Assembly (NCBI GenBank): GCA_029261925.1
Contig: JAJDAJ010000104.1
Coordinates: 161,174-225,173, forward strand
Reading direction: 5' to 3'
Source of the DNA: Deltaproteobacteria bacterium
Lineage (GTDB): Bacteria; Myxococcota_A; UBA9160; SZUA-336
DNA: 64,000 nucleotides
The position numbers and the translations under genes were made by a program. The notes under the pieces were generated by a model. That model was not told where the DNA came from. It made no database searches and saw only the letters and a program-made list of their open reading frames with translations. Of the stretch, positions 25,759-34,528 are shown in pieces. Each line of letters opens with the position of its first letter. The first letter of the stretch is position 1.

Positions 25759-26853
25759 CTAGAGCAGCTCCAGCGCCGCGGCCACGACTCGCTCCGCCTC
25801 GACGGCCGCCATGCAGCTGCGCGCCGGGCAGCCCTCGCGGCAGGGATTGCAGCCCACGTCCTCGCGCACCACGCGCGCCGGGACGCCATCGAAGGGCGCG
25901 TTCTCGACCGGATCGGTGGGGCCGAAGACCACCACGATGGGCGTTCCGGCCAGGGCCGCCAGGTGCATGGGCCCCGAGTCGCTGCCGAGGAAGAGCCGCG
26001 CACCGCCGAGCAGGCCCAGCAGGCTCTCGATGGACGGCGTGGCGGGCGCGAGCACGGCCGCGTCCCGGGCCGCCTCCACGACCTGCTCGGCGGACTCGCG
26101 CTCGCCGGCCACCGGCCCCCAGGTGACCAGCGCGCGGCCGCCCGCCTTGTCGGCCAGCCGCTGGCAGACCTCGGCCCAGCGCGACGCTGGCCAGCGCTTG
26201 TAGAGGGTCGACTCGCTGGTGCCGGGGTGGACCACCCAGTAGCTGTCCAGCCCGGGATCGATGGCGCTCTCGCCGGGCAGATCGAGCGGCGGGACCCGCG
26301 ACGGGACCTCACCGCCCAGGAAGCGCACCAGGGCCGCGTTGCGCTCGAAGCGCGAGAGGTGCGCGCGATCGACCTGGGCGGCGTCGGTGAGCCAGAGCGC
26401 GCTGCCCTCGCGGCCCAGCGGCGCGGCCAGGCCGGCCCTCACGGGGATCCGCGCGGCACGTGCCAGCAGCGCGCTCTTGGCGATGCCGTGGAAGTCCACC
26501 GAGAGGTCGTACGCGCGCTCCCGCAGGTCCGCGACGACCTCTCGAAGCCCGCGCAGCAGCGCGAGCGGACGCGTGACACGCAGCGCGGCGCGCGGGAGGC
26601 GCACGATCTCGTCGAGACCGCGGATCCCGGCGAGGCCCGGCGCCGCCCGGTCCTCGACCAGCCACTCGATGCGCGCGGCGGGATACAGCTCGCGCAGCCC
26701 GGCGAAGGCGAAGCGGGTGCGCACCACGTCGCCGAGCGCCCCGAGGCGGATCACCAGGATCCGCGCGGCGGGCGGCGGCGCGGGCCGGGGATTGAGCACC
26801 CGTGCTCGCGGCACGGCGGGTTCAGCGAGCAGCGCTGGCGGCATGTCGGTCAA
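25759..26853 (-). CDS. waaC: GT9 heptosyltransferase, WaaC-like
   Basis: A 364-residue GT9 enzyme. ILVIRLGALGDVVRT after a Pro/Ala-rich N-terminal tail of about 30 residues, VVHPGTSESTLYKRWPASRW, and FLGSDSGPMHLAALAGTPIV are typical. The C-terminus has four or five cysteines in NPCREGCPARSC, like the WaaF-type neighbour. By pairing with the WaaF-like gene it may add heptose I, but GT9 members are hard to split by motif. It is the first gene of the long minus-strand run. It is divergent from the LptF-type gene, with only 20 bases between start codons. Confidence 0.8.
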   Translation of the reverse strand: MTDMPPALLAEPAVPRARVLNPRPAPPPAARILVIRLGALGDVVRTRFAFAGLRELYPAARIEWLVEDRAAPGLAGIRGLDEIVRLPRAALRVTRPLALLRGLREVVADLRERAYDLSVDFHGIAKSALLARAARIPVRAGLAAPLGREGSALWLTDAAQVDRAHLSRFERNAALVRFLGGEVPSRVPPLDLPGESAIDPGLDSYWVVHPGTSESTLYKRWPASRWAEVCQRLADKAGGRALVTWGPVAGERESAEQVVEAARDAAVLAPATPSIESLLGLLGGARLFLGSDSGPMHLAALAGTPIVVVFGPTDPVENAPFDGVPARVVREDVGCNPCREGCPARSCMAAVEAERVVAAALELL

Positions 26854-26873
26854 CCGATAGCATTCGCAGCCGG

Positions 26874-27995
26874 ATGGTCGCTCCCCGCATCATCTGGCGC
26901 TACATCCTGCGCGAGACCGTGGTGCACACCGCCATCGGCCTCGCGGCGATCGCGCTACTGCTCGTCGTGGGCAACGTGCTGCGCTTCCTCGAGGACATGG
27001 TGGGCACCGGGGTCGGCCTCGGGGCCGTCGCGCAGCTGATGCGGATCATCCTGCCCAGCTACTTCTCCTACGCGATCCCGACCGCGCTGGTCTTCGGCAT
27101 CCTGCTGACCTTCGGGCGCATGTCGCTCGACGGCGAGATCATCGCGCTGCGCGCCTCGGGCATCAGCGTCCGCAGACTGCTGCCGCCCGTGCTCGCCCTC
27201 GGCCTCGGCGCCGCGCTGCTCTCGGGCTGGATCCTGGCCGAGGCCGAGCCCCGTAGCCGCGCCAGCCTCAAGCAGCTGGTGCGCGAGCTGGGCAAGAGCG
27301 TGCGCCTGCTCGAGGAGGGCCGCTTCCGGCGCTTCAACGACGAGGTGGTCGCCTACGTGCACGCCCGCGGCGACGAGAGCTGTCCACTGCGCGGCGTGCT
27401 CCTGGGCGAGTTCTCCGACCGCGACCGCCCGCTGTACATCCAGGCGCGCTGTGGCGAGGTCTCCGACGACACGACCGACCCCGGAACGCTGGGCATCGAG
27501 CTTCGCGAGGGCACCATCCACACCAGCGAGGCGCAGGGCGAGCGCTACCGGCGCGTGGCCTTCGAGTCGATGCACCTGGCCATCGACATCTCGGCGCAGA
27601 TCACGCGCCGCAGCCGCGCCAAGGACTACACCACGCTGGAGCTGCTCGCCCTGGAGCCCCGCGCCGCGGCGGGCGAGGCGGTGGCGATCTCGGGCGCCGA
27701 GCCGCTGCGCGAGATCTGGATCCAGCTACACCGGCGAGTCGCGTTCCCGCTGGCGTCGGTGGTGCTGGCCATCGTGGCCGTGCCGCTGGGCATCCGGCCA
27801 CTGCGCTCGGGGCGCTCGGCCGGCGCGCTCACGGCGGTCGGCGTGGTGAGCGCATACTGGCTGCTGACCTCGTTCGGCGAGCGGGCGGCCGAGGACGGGC
27901 TGCTGCCGCCCTCGATCGGGGCCTGGCTGCCGAGCGTGATCGTGCTGCTGATCGGCCTGACCCTGGTGCGCCGCAGCATGCGGATCGATGCCTGA
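26874..27995 (+). CDS. lptF: LptF/LptG-family LPS export permease
   Basis: A 373-residue protein with the YjgP/YjgQ layout. Two or three helices lie in residues 10-125, a periplasmic beta-jellyroll region (about 130-260) follows, and three helices close the C-terminus with HRRVAFPLASVVLAIVAVPL. RIIWRYILRETVVHTAIGL is the typical start. It would pair with a second LptF/G and LptB2 to extract LPS and pass it to LptC and LptA. Only one such permease is in the window. The stop overlaps the Kdo-kinase gene by eight bases. Promoter elements must lie inside the divergent waaC-like gene. Confidence 0.88.
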   Translation: MVAPRIIWRYILRETVVHTAIGLAAIALLLVVGNVLRFLEDMVGTGVGLGAVAQLMRIILPSYFSYAIPTALVFGILLTFGRMSLDGEIIALRASGISVRRLLPPVLALGLGAALLSGWILAEAEPRSRASLKQLVRELGKSVRLLEEGRFRRFNDEVVAYVHARGDESCPLRGVLLGEFSDRDRPLYIQARCGEVSDDTTDPGTLGIELREGTIHTSEAQGERYRRVAFESMHLAIDISAQITRRSRAKDYTTLELLALEPRAAAGEAVAISGAEPLREIWIQLHRRVAFPLASVVLAIVAVPLGIRPLRSGRSAGALTAVGVVSAYWLLTSFGERAAEDGLLPPSIGAWLPSVIVLLIGLTLVRRSMRIDA

Positions 27996-28836
27996 TCCGC
28001 TCCAGTCGGTGCCGGCGGGCTACGTGGTGCACCGCGTGGCCGAGACCTGGCTGGTCTTCGATCGCGCGAGCGCCGCGGACCTCACGCGGCTCTCGCTCGC
28101 GGATCCCGAGACCCGCCGGAAGCTCTTCGCGCGCGCGCCACTGCGGGGCCGGGGTGCCGCTCCCAGCGTGCCGATCCGCCCGGGCCTCGACGCGATCCTG
28201 CGCCGCTACCACCACGGCGGTCTGCTCGGGCGAATCACCGGCTCGCTGTACTGGGGACCGCACCGGGCGCTGCGCGAGCTGCGCGTGACCGCGGATGCCG
28301 AGGCGCAGGGGGCTCCGGTGCCGCACGTGGTCTGCCTGGTGCTCTGGCCGGTCGTCGGCCCGTTCTGGTCGGCGATCATCGGGACCCGCGAGGAGCGGGG
28401 CGCGCGGGACCTGCTGGAGGTGGCGCGCTCGATCGAGCCGGCCAGCCAGCGCGTGCAGCTGGCGCGCGAGGTCGCGACCGCCGTGCGCCGCCTGCACGAC
28501 GCGGGCGTGGACCACCGCGACCTGCAGCTGCGCAACGTGCTGGTGACCACCGCTGCCGACGGTCAGCGCCGCATCGTCGTCGTCGACCTCGACCGCGCCG
28601 TGTACCACCCACGCGGTGAGATCCCCGTACGCACACGGGCCGCGAACCTCGGACGCCTGCTCCGCAGCGTGATCAAGAACGGACTCTGGGACGACCGCGT
28701 CGGCGAGCGCGAGGCCGCCGCCTTCATCGACGCCTATACCGCGGGCAACGAGGGGCTGCGCGCCGACCTGCGGGGCTGGGTCGTCCGGGAGCGCTGGAAG
28801 ATCCGGATTCACCGCTGGCGCTACCGGGCGGTCTGA
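27988..28836 (+). CDS. kdkA: Kdo kinase (KdkA/WaaP-like LPS kinase)
   Basis: A 282-residue small-kinase-fold protein. The catalytic loop VDHRDLQLRNVLV and metal-binding IVVVDLDRAVYH are clear, and the N-terminal YHHGGLLGRITGSLYWG matches 3-deoxy-D-manno-octulosonic acid kinase. It would use ATP to phosphorylate the first Kdo of lipid A, as in Haemophilus and Vibrio, where WaaA adds a single Kdo. It shares an eight-base overlap with lptF, joining core modification to LPS transport. Confidence 0.85.
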   Translation: MPDPLQSVPAGYVVHRVAETWLVFDRASAADLTRLSLADPETRRKLFARAPLRGRGAAPSVPIRPGLDAILRRYHHGGLLGRITGSLYWGPHRALRELRVTADAEAQGAPVPHVVCLVLWPVVGPFWSAIIGTREERGARDLLEVARSIEPASQRVQLAREVATAVRRLHDAGVDHRDLQLRNVLVTTAADGQRRIVVVDLDRAVYHPRGEIPVRTRAANLGRLLRSVIKNGLWDDRVGEREAAAFIDAYTAGNEGLRADLRGWVVRERWKIRIHRWRYRAV

Positions 28837-28884
28837 TCCGGGACCGGGACCGGGGCCGCTCCACCGGTGGCGTGCGGCTGGCGG
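28837..28884. other. convergent gap between kdkA and kdsA
   Basis: This 48-base gap holds two tandem CCGGGA units and the palindrome CCACCGGTGG (28861-28870). It may end transcription from either side, but there is no T-run and I cannot confirm a terminator. Confidence 0.25.
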
Positions 28885-29751
28885 CTAGGCGTGGCCCTGG
28901 GCGCGGATCAGCTCGGAGAGCTGCAGGGCACCGGTCATCAGCTCCTCGAGCTGGTCGAGCGGGTACTGGCTCGCGGCGTCGCAGAGCGCCTCGGGCGGGC
29001 TCGGGTGCGTCTCCAGGAAGATGCCGTTGGCGCCCGCCGCGATCGCGGCGCGCATCAGAACCGGGATCAGGTCGGACGAGCGACCGCCGTCGGGGTGCTC
29101 GCTGGGGATCCCGTAGCGACGCACCTGGTGGCCCGCGTCGAAGACGACGGGGTAACCGAGCTGCTTCATCACCGGGATCGCGGTCATGTCGGCGATCAGA
29201 TCGTTGTACCCGAACGAGACGCCGCGCTCGGTCATCAGGATCCGGCGGTTACCGGTGCGCTCGACCTTGCCCACCGAGCTGAACATCCCGTCGGGCGAGA
29301 GGAACTGGCCCTTCTTGAGGTTCACCGGCTTGCCAGAGCGCCCCGCCGCGACCACCAGGCTGGTCTGCTGGCAGAGGAACGCCGGGATCTGGATCACGTC
29401 GAGCACGTCGGCCGCGGCGGCCACGTCCTCGACCCGGTGCACGTCCGAGAGCACCGGCAGCTCGAACTCGCGACGGATCCAGGCCAGCGTCTCGAGGCCC
29501 TCGTGCAGCCCGGGCCCCTGGTACGAGAGCTCGGTGCTGCGGTTGTCCTTCTCGTACGACGACTTGAACACGATGGGAACGTGGAGCTTCTCGGAGAGCT
29601 TCTTCAGCCGCTCCGCGGCGTTTGCCATCAGCGCGCGGTCCTCGACGACGCAGGGCCCGGTGATCCACGCCAGCGGCAGGCCGCTGCCCAGACGCACCGA
29701 GGCGACGCCGTCGCCGCCGATCTCCACGGTGTGCATCTCGTCTCGCGTCAT
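28885..29751 (-). CDS. kdsA: Kdo-8-phosphate synthase
   Basis: A 288-residue TIM-barrel enzyme that joins PEP and arabinose-5-phosphate. Signatures include WITGPCVVEDRALM, FKSSYEKDNRSTELSYQGPG and VFDAGHQVRRYG, then the C-terminal ETHPSPPEALCDAASQYPL. Length is normal. The start is ATG 29751 with GGAG close by; ATG 29736 is possible. The Cys in TGPCVVED suggests the metal-dependent type, by analogy with the known Cys ligand. It is the last gene of the lpx run; kdsB, kdsC and kdsD are not in the window. Confidence 0.95.
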   Translation of the reverse strand: MTRDEMHTVEIGGDGVASVRLGSGLPLAWITGPCVVEDRALMANAAERLKKLSEKLHVPIVFKSSYEKDNRSTELSYQGPGLHEGLETLAWIRREFELPVLSDVHRVEDVAAAADVLDVIQIPAFLCQQTSLVVAAGRSGKPVNLKKGQFLSPDGMFSSVGKVERTGNRRILMTERGVSFGYNDLIADMTAIPVMKQLGYPVVFDAGHQVRRYGIPSEHPDGGRSSDLIPVLMRAAIAAGANGIFLETHPSPPEALCDAASQYPLDQLEELMTGALQLSELIRAQGHA

Positions 29752-29771
29752 CGCTCCAAGACGGGTATCGC

Positions 29772-29811
29772 ATCCGGCGCCGGGGCGCACCGGAGCCCCT
29801 GAGGGCCGGAT
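29772..29811 (-). terminator. hairpin after bioB
   Basis: Outer arms ATCCGGC (29772-29778) and GCCGGAT (29805-29811) enclose an inner pair GGGGC/GCCCC (29782-29786, 29795-29799). On the minus strand it lies at the bioB stop and before kdsA. There is no T-run. It could be a weak terminator or attenuate kdsA. Confidence 0.35.
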
Positions 29812-30875
29812 CAGCCCAGGCCCAGGACGGCCGGCTTGAGGATCTCGGCGGACCCCTCGACGCGATAGGCGTCGTCCAGGCCCAGCTCCGCCCAGTCGGC
29901 GAGGGAGCCATCGGCCCGCTCCACCACGAAGCCCGCATCGCGGATCATCTGGTACGTGGCGCGGGCAGACTCGCCCTTCGTGGTCAGGTAGCCCTCCACG
30001 AAGAGCGAGTTGGCGGCGTACAGCGCCAGCGGCTCGAGGCTGCGCAGATGTCCCTCGCGTCCGGCCGCGACGCGCACCTCCGCCGACGGATTCGCCAGGC
30101 GCATCATCGCGAGCACGCGAAGCGCGCGCTGCGGGGTGATGGAGCCGTCCGACTGCACCGGGTTGCCCTCGATGGGGATCAGGAAGTTCACGGGGATCGA
30201 GGGAACCTCGAGCTCGCGCAGCTTCAGCGCCACCTCGACCACGTCCGCGTCGTCCTCGCCCATGCCGACGATCATGCCGCTGCACTGCTCCAGCCCGGCG
30301 GCGCGCGCGGCCAGGATGGTGTCGACGCGATCCCGCCAGGTATGCGTGGTGCAGATCTCGGGGTAGCGACGCTCGCTGGTGTTCAGGTTGTGGTTCAGGC
30401 GATCCACGCCGGCGGCCTTGAGGCGCCGCGCCTTGGGCTCGTCGAGCAGCCCGACCGAGACGCAGACCTGGACCGGCACCTCACCCTTGATGCGCCGCAC
30501 GGCCTCGCAGAGGTAGTCCACCTGGCGGTCGGTCGGACCGCGACCGCTGGCCACCATGCAGTAGCGGAAGGCGCCCGCCTCGTGGGCCTGTCGCGCCTCG
30601 GCCAGGAGCTCCTCGTGACGCTTCCACGGGTAAGGCTTGAGCGGCGCGTCGCTCCCGAGCGACTGTGAGCAGTAGCCGCAGTCCTCGGGACAGCGCGCGT
30701 TCTGCGCGTTGTTCAGCACGTGCACCTGCACGCGGTTGCCGAAGTGGTGCGAGCGCACCTCCCAGGCCTCGTGGAGCAGGGGGAGCAGCGGTCGCTCCGG
30801 GTCGAGCACGTCCAGGAGCGCGTCTTCGTCCAGCGGCGGGCCGTGCAGGCTGCGCCGTGCCAGGGCTGTTTCCAT
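29811..30875 (-). CDS. bioB: biotin synthase
   Basis: A 354-residue radical-SAM enzyme that inserts sulfur into dethiobiotin. The cluster motif CPEDCGYCSQS (CxxxCxxC) is near residue 62, followed by FRYCMVASGRGP and NHNLNTSERRYPEICTTHTW. The C-terminal half has VNFLIPIEGNPV and AANSLFVEGYLTT. It is a complete, normal-length protein. No other biotin gene is present; it sits between a DoxX gene and kdsA in an otherwise LPS operon, which looks like a chance insertion or use of a strong shared promoter. Confidence 0.96.
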   Translation of the reverse strand: METALARRSLHGPPLDEDALLDVLDPERPLLPLLHEAWEVRSHHFGNRVQVHVLNNAQNARCPEDCGYCSQSLGSDAPLKPYPWKRHEELLAEARQAHEAGAFRYCMVASGRGPTDRQVDYLCEAVRRIKGEVPVQVCVSVGLLDEPKARRLKAAGVDRLNHNLNTSERRYPEICTTHTWRDRVDTILAARAAGLEQCSGMIVGMGEDDADVVEVALKLRELEVPSIPVNFLIPIEGNPVQSDGSITPQRALRVLAMMRLANPSAEVRVAAGREGHLRSLEPLALYAANSLFVEGYLTTKGESARATYQMIRDAGFVVERADGSLADWAELGLDDAYRVEGSAEILKPAVLGLG

Positions 30876-30890
30876 CGCCGGCGGAGGTTA

Positions 30891-31310
30891 TCACAGGCCT
30901 CCGGGGTCACCCCCCGTGTCCCGGACCTCCGGCGCGCCGTGCCCGACGCGGGGGAGCGCACGGCCGCGGCGCAGCCAGGCGACGCCCAGGAGCAGCACGA
31001 TCAGGACCGCGGGCACCGCCGCAGTCGCGGGCGGATCGTGCTGGAGGTGCGTGACCAGCGCACCGCCCATCACCCCGACCAGGCCCAGGGCGGCCCAGGT
31101 CGCGCTGGCCGGGAAGATCAGGCCCAGTCCGCCGGCGATCTCGAGACCGCCGATCAGCCGCGCGAAGCTCGCCGTGAATCCCCAGCGCTCGAAGCTCGCC
31201 AGCGCGTCGGAGGCGCCCGACGCCTTGGGGACGCCGGAGCTCGTGAACAGCAGTGCCAGGGCCACGCAGGCCACCCAGGCCACGATCTCCCGGGTCCGCG
31301 AGGGCGCCAC
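30891..31310 (-). CDS. DoxX-family membrane protein
   Basis: A 139-residue protein with four hydrophobic helices, matching DoxX/DoxD. LLFTSSGVPKASG is the family's first conserved segment, followed by RLIGGLEIAGGLGLIFP. DoxX proteins take part in thiosulfate oxidation or redox balance in some species; here no role can be given. I use GTG 31310 because AGGAGG lies seven bases before it; the open frame begins earlier without such a site. It ends 15 bases before bioB. Confidence 0.75.
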   Translation of the reverse strand: MAPSRTREIVAWVACVALALLFTSSGVPKASGASDALASFERWGFTASFARLIGGLEIAGGLGLIFPASATWAALGLVGVMGGALVTHLQHDPPATAAVPAVLIVLLLGVAWLRRGRALPRVGHGAPEVRDTGGDPGGL

Positions 31311-31317
31311 GTCGTCA

Positions 31318-31323
31318 CCTCCT
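31318..31323 (-). promoter_or_regulatory. Shine-Dalgarno AGGAGG for the DoxX gene
   Basis: A perfect AGGAGG seven bases upstream of GTG 31310 on the minus strand. It fixes the start and makes the protein 139 residues long instead of 171. Confidence 0.75.
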
Positions 31324-31345
31324 GCCAGCCGCTCCGACCGGACTG

Positions 31346-32248
31346 CTAGTAATGGAGATCCGGAAGATCGGGACTGTGCCGGAAACGTCGGTGCGCCCAG
31401 ACCCACTGCTCCGGATGCGTCCGGATGATCTGCTCGAGCACCTCGTTGTAGCGCGCGGTCGCCGCCTCGATGTCGGCCGAGCGGTCGCCGCTGCGAGGCG
31501 TCTCGACCGCCGGCCCGAAGACCACCTGGTGGTGGTCGGGAGCGTCGCGCCAGGTGTGGATGGTGATCACCGGGGCATCGGCCCGCAGGGCCAGGGTCGC
31601 GACGCCGGCGGACGTGGAGCAGCGCGCGCCGAAGAACGGCACGAAGACCCCGCGCGTGCGACGCGAGTACTGGTCGTTGAGCACCGCGACGACGCGGTTC
31701 GCGCGCAGCGCCCGCAGCATCTGCGGCGCGGCGCGGCGCCGGTCGATCGGCTCGGCGCCGGTGCGCGAGCGCTCGGCGATCACGCGCTCGTACAGGCGCT
31801 GGTTGGCCATCGGCCGGCCAACCGCGCTGAGCGGGACGCCCGCGAGGGGAACCGCCTTGACCGCCAGCTCGAAGGCGCCCAGGTGGAGCGCGAGGCCCAG
31901 CGCTCCGCGGCCCTTCGACAGCGCCTCGTGCACGTGCTCGAGCCCGCGGAACTCGACGCGGGCCAGGATGTCGTCGTCGTCCCAGGCCGTCGCCCGCGCC
32001 CAGTCGAGCAGGTTCCAGGCGGCGTGCACGTAGCTCTCGCGCGCGATCCGGCGACGCTGCTCCTCGTCGAGCTCCGGGTAGGCCACGCGCAGGTTCTTGA
32101 GCGCGAAGTCCGCGCGGCGCCCGCCGCGGTCGAACATCCGGCCCGCGAGCGAGGCGGCGAGCGAGCGGGCCGGCTCGAAGGGGAGGCAGCGCGCGCTGCG
32201 GACCAGCATCTCGACACCGGCGAGCTCGACCGCGTGGCGCAGGCTCAA
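31346..32248 (-). CDS. LpxL/HtrB-like lipid A late acyltransferase
   Basis: A 300-residue membrane-bound acyltransferase of the LpxL family. The catalytic H-x4-E motif is HLGAFE (about residue 112), and NDQYSRRTRGVFVPFFG and the C-terminal PEQWVWAHRRFR are diagnostic. It adds a secondary acyl chain to Kdo-lipid A. One family member is present, so acyl-chain number cannot be predicted. It starts with TTG 32248 in a TTGA overlap with lpxK. The much longer open frame upstream runs through lpxK in another frame and is not coding. Confidence 0.88.
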   Translation of the reverse strand: MSLRHAVELAGVEMLVRSARCLPFEPARSLAASLAGRMFDRGGRRADFALKNLRVAYPELDEEQRRRIARESYVHAAWNLLDWARATAWDDDDILARVEFRGLEHVHEALSKGRGALGLALHLGAFELAVKAVPLAGVPLSAVGRPMANQRLYERVIAERSRTGAEPIDRRRAAPQMLRALRANRVVAVLNDQYSRRTRGVFVPFFGARCSTSAGVATLALRADAPVITIHTWRDAPDHHQVVFGPAVETPRSGDRSADIEAATARYNEVLEQIIRTHPEQWVWAHRRFRHSPDLPDLHY

Positions 32249-33300
32249 CGGCGCACCCCGCGGATGCTCCGGACCACCAGGTCGAGCAGGAGCTCGCGAT
32301 CGGGCGAGTGAACCGTCTGCTCGACGACCCAGAGCTCCCTGTCGTTCAGCCAGTCCGGCACCAGCTTCACGGCGTCCTTCTCCGTCGTGACCCAGGGATG
32401 ACCGCCGCCGAGTGCGGCGACGTCCCGGGCAGAATACATGTGGTGGTCGGGGAAGATACATCTGTCGACGACGCGCGCCCCCAGGCGACACAGGTCGGCC
32501 TCCAGCCGGTCCGGCCGCGCGATCGACGCCAGCAGACCCACGTCGCGACCGCGCAGCTCCGCGGGATCGAGCGCGGTGCCGTCGAGCGCCCGCAGCCCCG
32601 ACGTCGAGATCTCGACCCGGAAGCGGGCAGGCCCGGCGGGAACGCCCCGGTCCCGCGGCTCCAGGTCCCCGCGCGCGCGGGTCCAGAGGATCGCGTCGGC
32701 GTGCCGCAGCGCGGCGGGGCCCTCGCGCAGCGGTCCCCGCGGCAGCACGTGTCCGTTCCCCAGACCCGAGCCCGCATCGATGCAGACCAGGTCCAGATCG
32801 CGCGCCAGGCGGTGGTGCTGGAAGCCGTCGTCGAGCAGGACGGCGTCGACGCCGAACTGCGCCACCGCGCGCAGGGCCAGGGCCGTGCGGTTGCGCCCCG
32901 CCAGGACCGGCACGCCGGGGGTGCGCCGCGCCAGCAGCACCGGCTCGTCGCCGGCGACGGTGGGCGAGACCAGGATGCGCTCGCCGTCCGAGACCACCTG
33001 CGTGCGCGCGCCGACGCTGCCGCCGACGCCGCGGCTCAGGATCGCCACGCGCACCCCGGCGTCGCGCAGCAGCCCGGCGAGCCAGCCGACCAGCGGCGTC
33101 TTGCCCGAGCCCCCGACGCCGGGGTTGCCCACGGAGACCACCGCACACGGCGCGACGGCGCGCGCGCGCAGACCGCGCGCGTAGGCGCTCCGGTGCAGCC
33201 ACGCCCCGAGCCGGTACAGCCCCTCGAGCGGCAGCAGCGGCGCCAGCGCCAGGCGCTGGGCGGGCGAGTCCTCGAGCCGCCAGAGCCAGTCAGCGCGCAT
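32245..33300 (-). CDS. lpxK: tetraacyldisaccharide 4'-kinase
   Basis: A 351-residue P-loop kinase that phosphorylates the 4' position of the lipid A precursor. The Walker A VGNPGVGGSGKTPLVGWLA near residue 58 is characteristic, as is VLLDDGFQHHRLARDLDLVC with the HH pair. An N-terminal amphipathic helix anchors the family in the membrane. It starts at ATG 33300, overlapping waaA by 11 bases. Complete. Confidence 0.94.
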   Translation of the reverse strand: MRADWLWRLEDSPAQRLALAPLLPLEGLYRLGAWLHRSAYARGLRARAVAPCAVVSVGNPGVGGSGKTPLVGWLAGLLRDAGVRVAILSRGVGGSVGARTQVVSDGERILVSPTVAGDEPVLLARRTPGVPVLAGRNRTALALRAVAQFGVDAVLLDDGFQHHRLARDLDLVCIDAGSGLGNGHVLPRGPLREGPAALRHADAILWTRARGDLEPRDRGVPAGPARFRVEISTSGLRALDGTALDPAELRGRDVGLLASIARPDRLEADLCRLGARVVDRCIFPDHHMYSARDVAALGGGHPWVTTEKDAVKLVPDWLNDRELWVVEQTVHSPDRELLLDLVVRSIRGVRR

Positions 33301-34528
33301 CGCCCGTCACGGACTCGATCAGCCCGGCCGCCGCGCTCACGGCGCGGGCGTGGACCTCGAGCGGCCCGCGCGCCGCGCGCGCGGGCGCGTGGCGCCCCGG
33401 GTCGGCCCAGAGGGAGCGCAGCGTCGCCTCGAGCGAGGGCCCGTCTTCCGCGCGGCGGAGCACCCCCAGCGGCTCCAGGATCTCCGTCTGGGCGCGCTGG
33501 TTGTACACGTGCGGCCCGTGCACGACCACGCGGCCGGCGTGCACCGCCTCGAGCATGTTGTGCCCGCCGACGTCCACGAGGCTGCCCCCGACGAAGACGA
33601 GATCGGCCAGGTGATACAGCGAGGCCAGCTCGCCGACCGTGTCGAGCACGACCACCGGCGCCCCGGAAGCCGAGCGCGACCGGAGCCCGGTCGCCACCCC
33701 GGCACTGCCCGCCAGCCGCAGCACCTCGGCCGCGCGCTGCGGGTGTCGCGGCGCCAGCAGCAGGCGCAGATCCGGTGCGAGGTCGGCCCGGAGGCGTGCC
33801 CACGCCTCGAGCAGCAGCTTCTCCTCGCCCGGGTGTGTGCTGCCGGCGACCAGCCAGGGGCCCTCGCCGAGCGCGGCGCGCAGCGCCGGGCCGGGCTCCG
33901 GCGGCGCACTGCGCGCCAGCTTGAGCTCGCCGGTCACGCAGACGCGTCCGGGCTCCGCGCCGAGCGCCAGGAAGCGCTCGCGATCGAGATCGCTGCGCGC
34001 GCCGATCGCGTCGACGCGGCGCAGCACGCCGCGAAAAAGCGCCCGGGCGCGCCGGTAGCGGCGGAAGCCGCGATCCGACAGCCGTGCCCCGACGATGACC
34101 ACCGGAGCGCCCGCTGCGTGGGCCGCGCCGATGAGGTTCGGCCAGATCTCGGTCTCGATCAGCACGAGCGCCTCGACACGCGCGCGCGCGACGCTGCGCC
34201 GCGCCAGCCACGGCAGGTCGAGCGGCGCGAGCCGTGGACTCGACTCCGGGCAGAGCGAGCCCAGGCGAGCACGCCCGGTCGGCGTCAGGGTCGTCGCCTG
34301 GATCGCGCGACCCTTCGCGGCCAGCGCGTCGATCAGCGGCGCGGCCCCCTCGACCTCGCCCACACTGGCCGCATGCACCCAGGTGCAGGGATCCTCGCGC
34401 GCCGCCAGCGCCCGCGCGCGCTCGCGCAGGCTGACCCGCAGCCGCGGCGAGACCGCCAGGGTCGCGAGCAGCGCCGGAGACGCGAGCGCGAGCCCGGCCA
34501 GCAGCGCCGTGTTGTACAGCACGTTCAC
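33290..34528 (-). CDS. waaA: Kdo transferase
   Basis: A 412-residue GT30 enzyme with one N-terminal membrane helix. WVHAASVGEVEGAAPLI holds the catalytic Glu of the family, and LIETEIWPNLIGAA and GGSLVDVGGHNMLEAV are also conserved. It transfers Kdo from CMP-Kdo to lipid IVA. Whether it adds one or two residues cannot be read, but the Kdo kinase at 27988 hints at a single Kdo. It starts with GTG 34528 in a GTGA overlap with lpxB; the open frame upstream of it is noise. Confidence 0.94.
   Translation of the reverse strand: MNVLYNTALLAGLALASPALLATLAVSPRLRVSLRERARALAAREDPCTWVHAASVGEVEGAAPLIDALAAKGRAIQATTLTPTGRARLGSLCPESSPRLAPLDLPWLARRSVARARVEALVLIETEIWPNLIGAAHAAGAPVVIVGARLSDRGFRRYRRARALFRGVLRRVDAIGARSDLDRERFLALGAEPGRVCVTGELKLARSAPPEPGPALRAALGEGPWLVAGSTHPGEEKLLLEAWARLRADLAPDLRLLLAPRHPQRAAEVLRLAGSAGVATGLRSRSASGAPVVVLDTVGELASLYHLADLVFVGGSLVDVGGHNMLEAVHAGRVVVHGPHVYNQRAQTEILEPLGVLRRAEDGPSLEATLRSLWADPGRHAPARAARGPLEVHARAVSAAAGLIESVTGDAR

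Noticed and set aside
28840..28858. Tandem CCGGGA units as a meaningful repeat
   Set aside because: Only two or three short GC-rich units are present, which is within expectation for this base composition.
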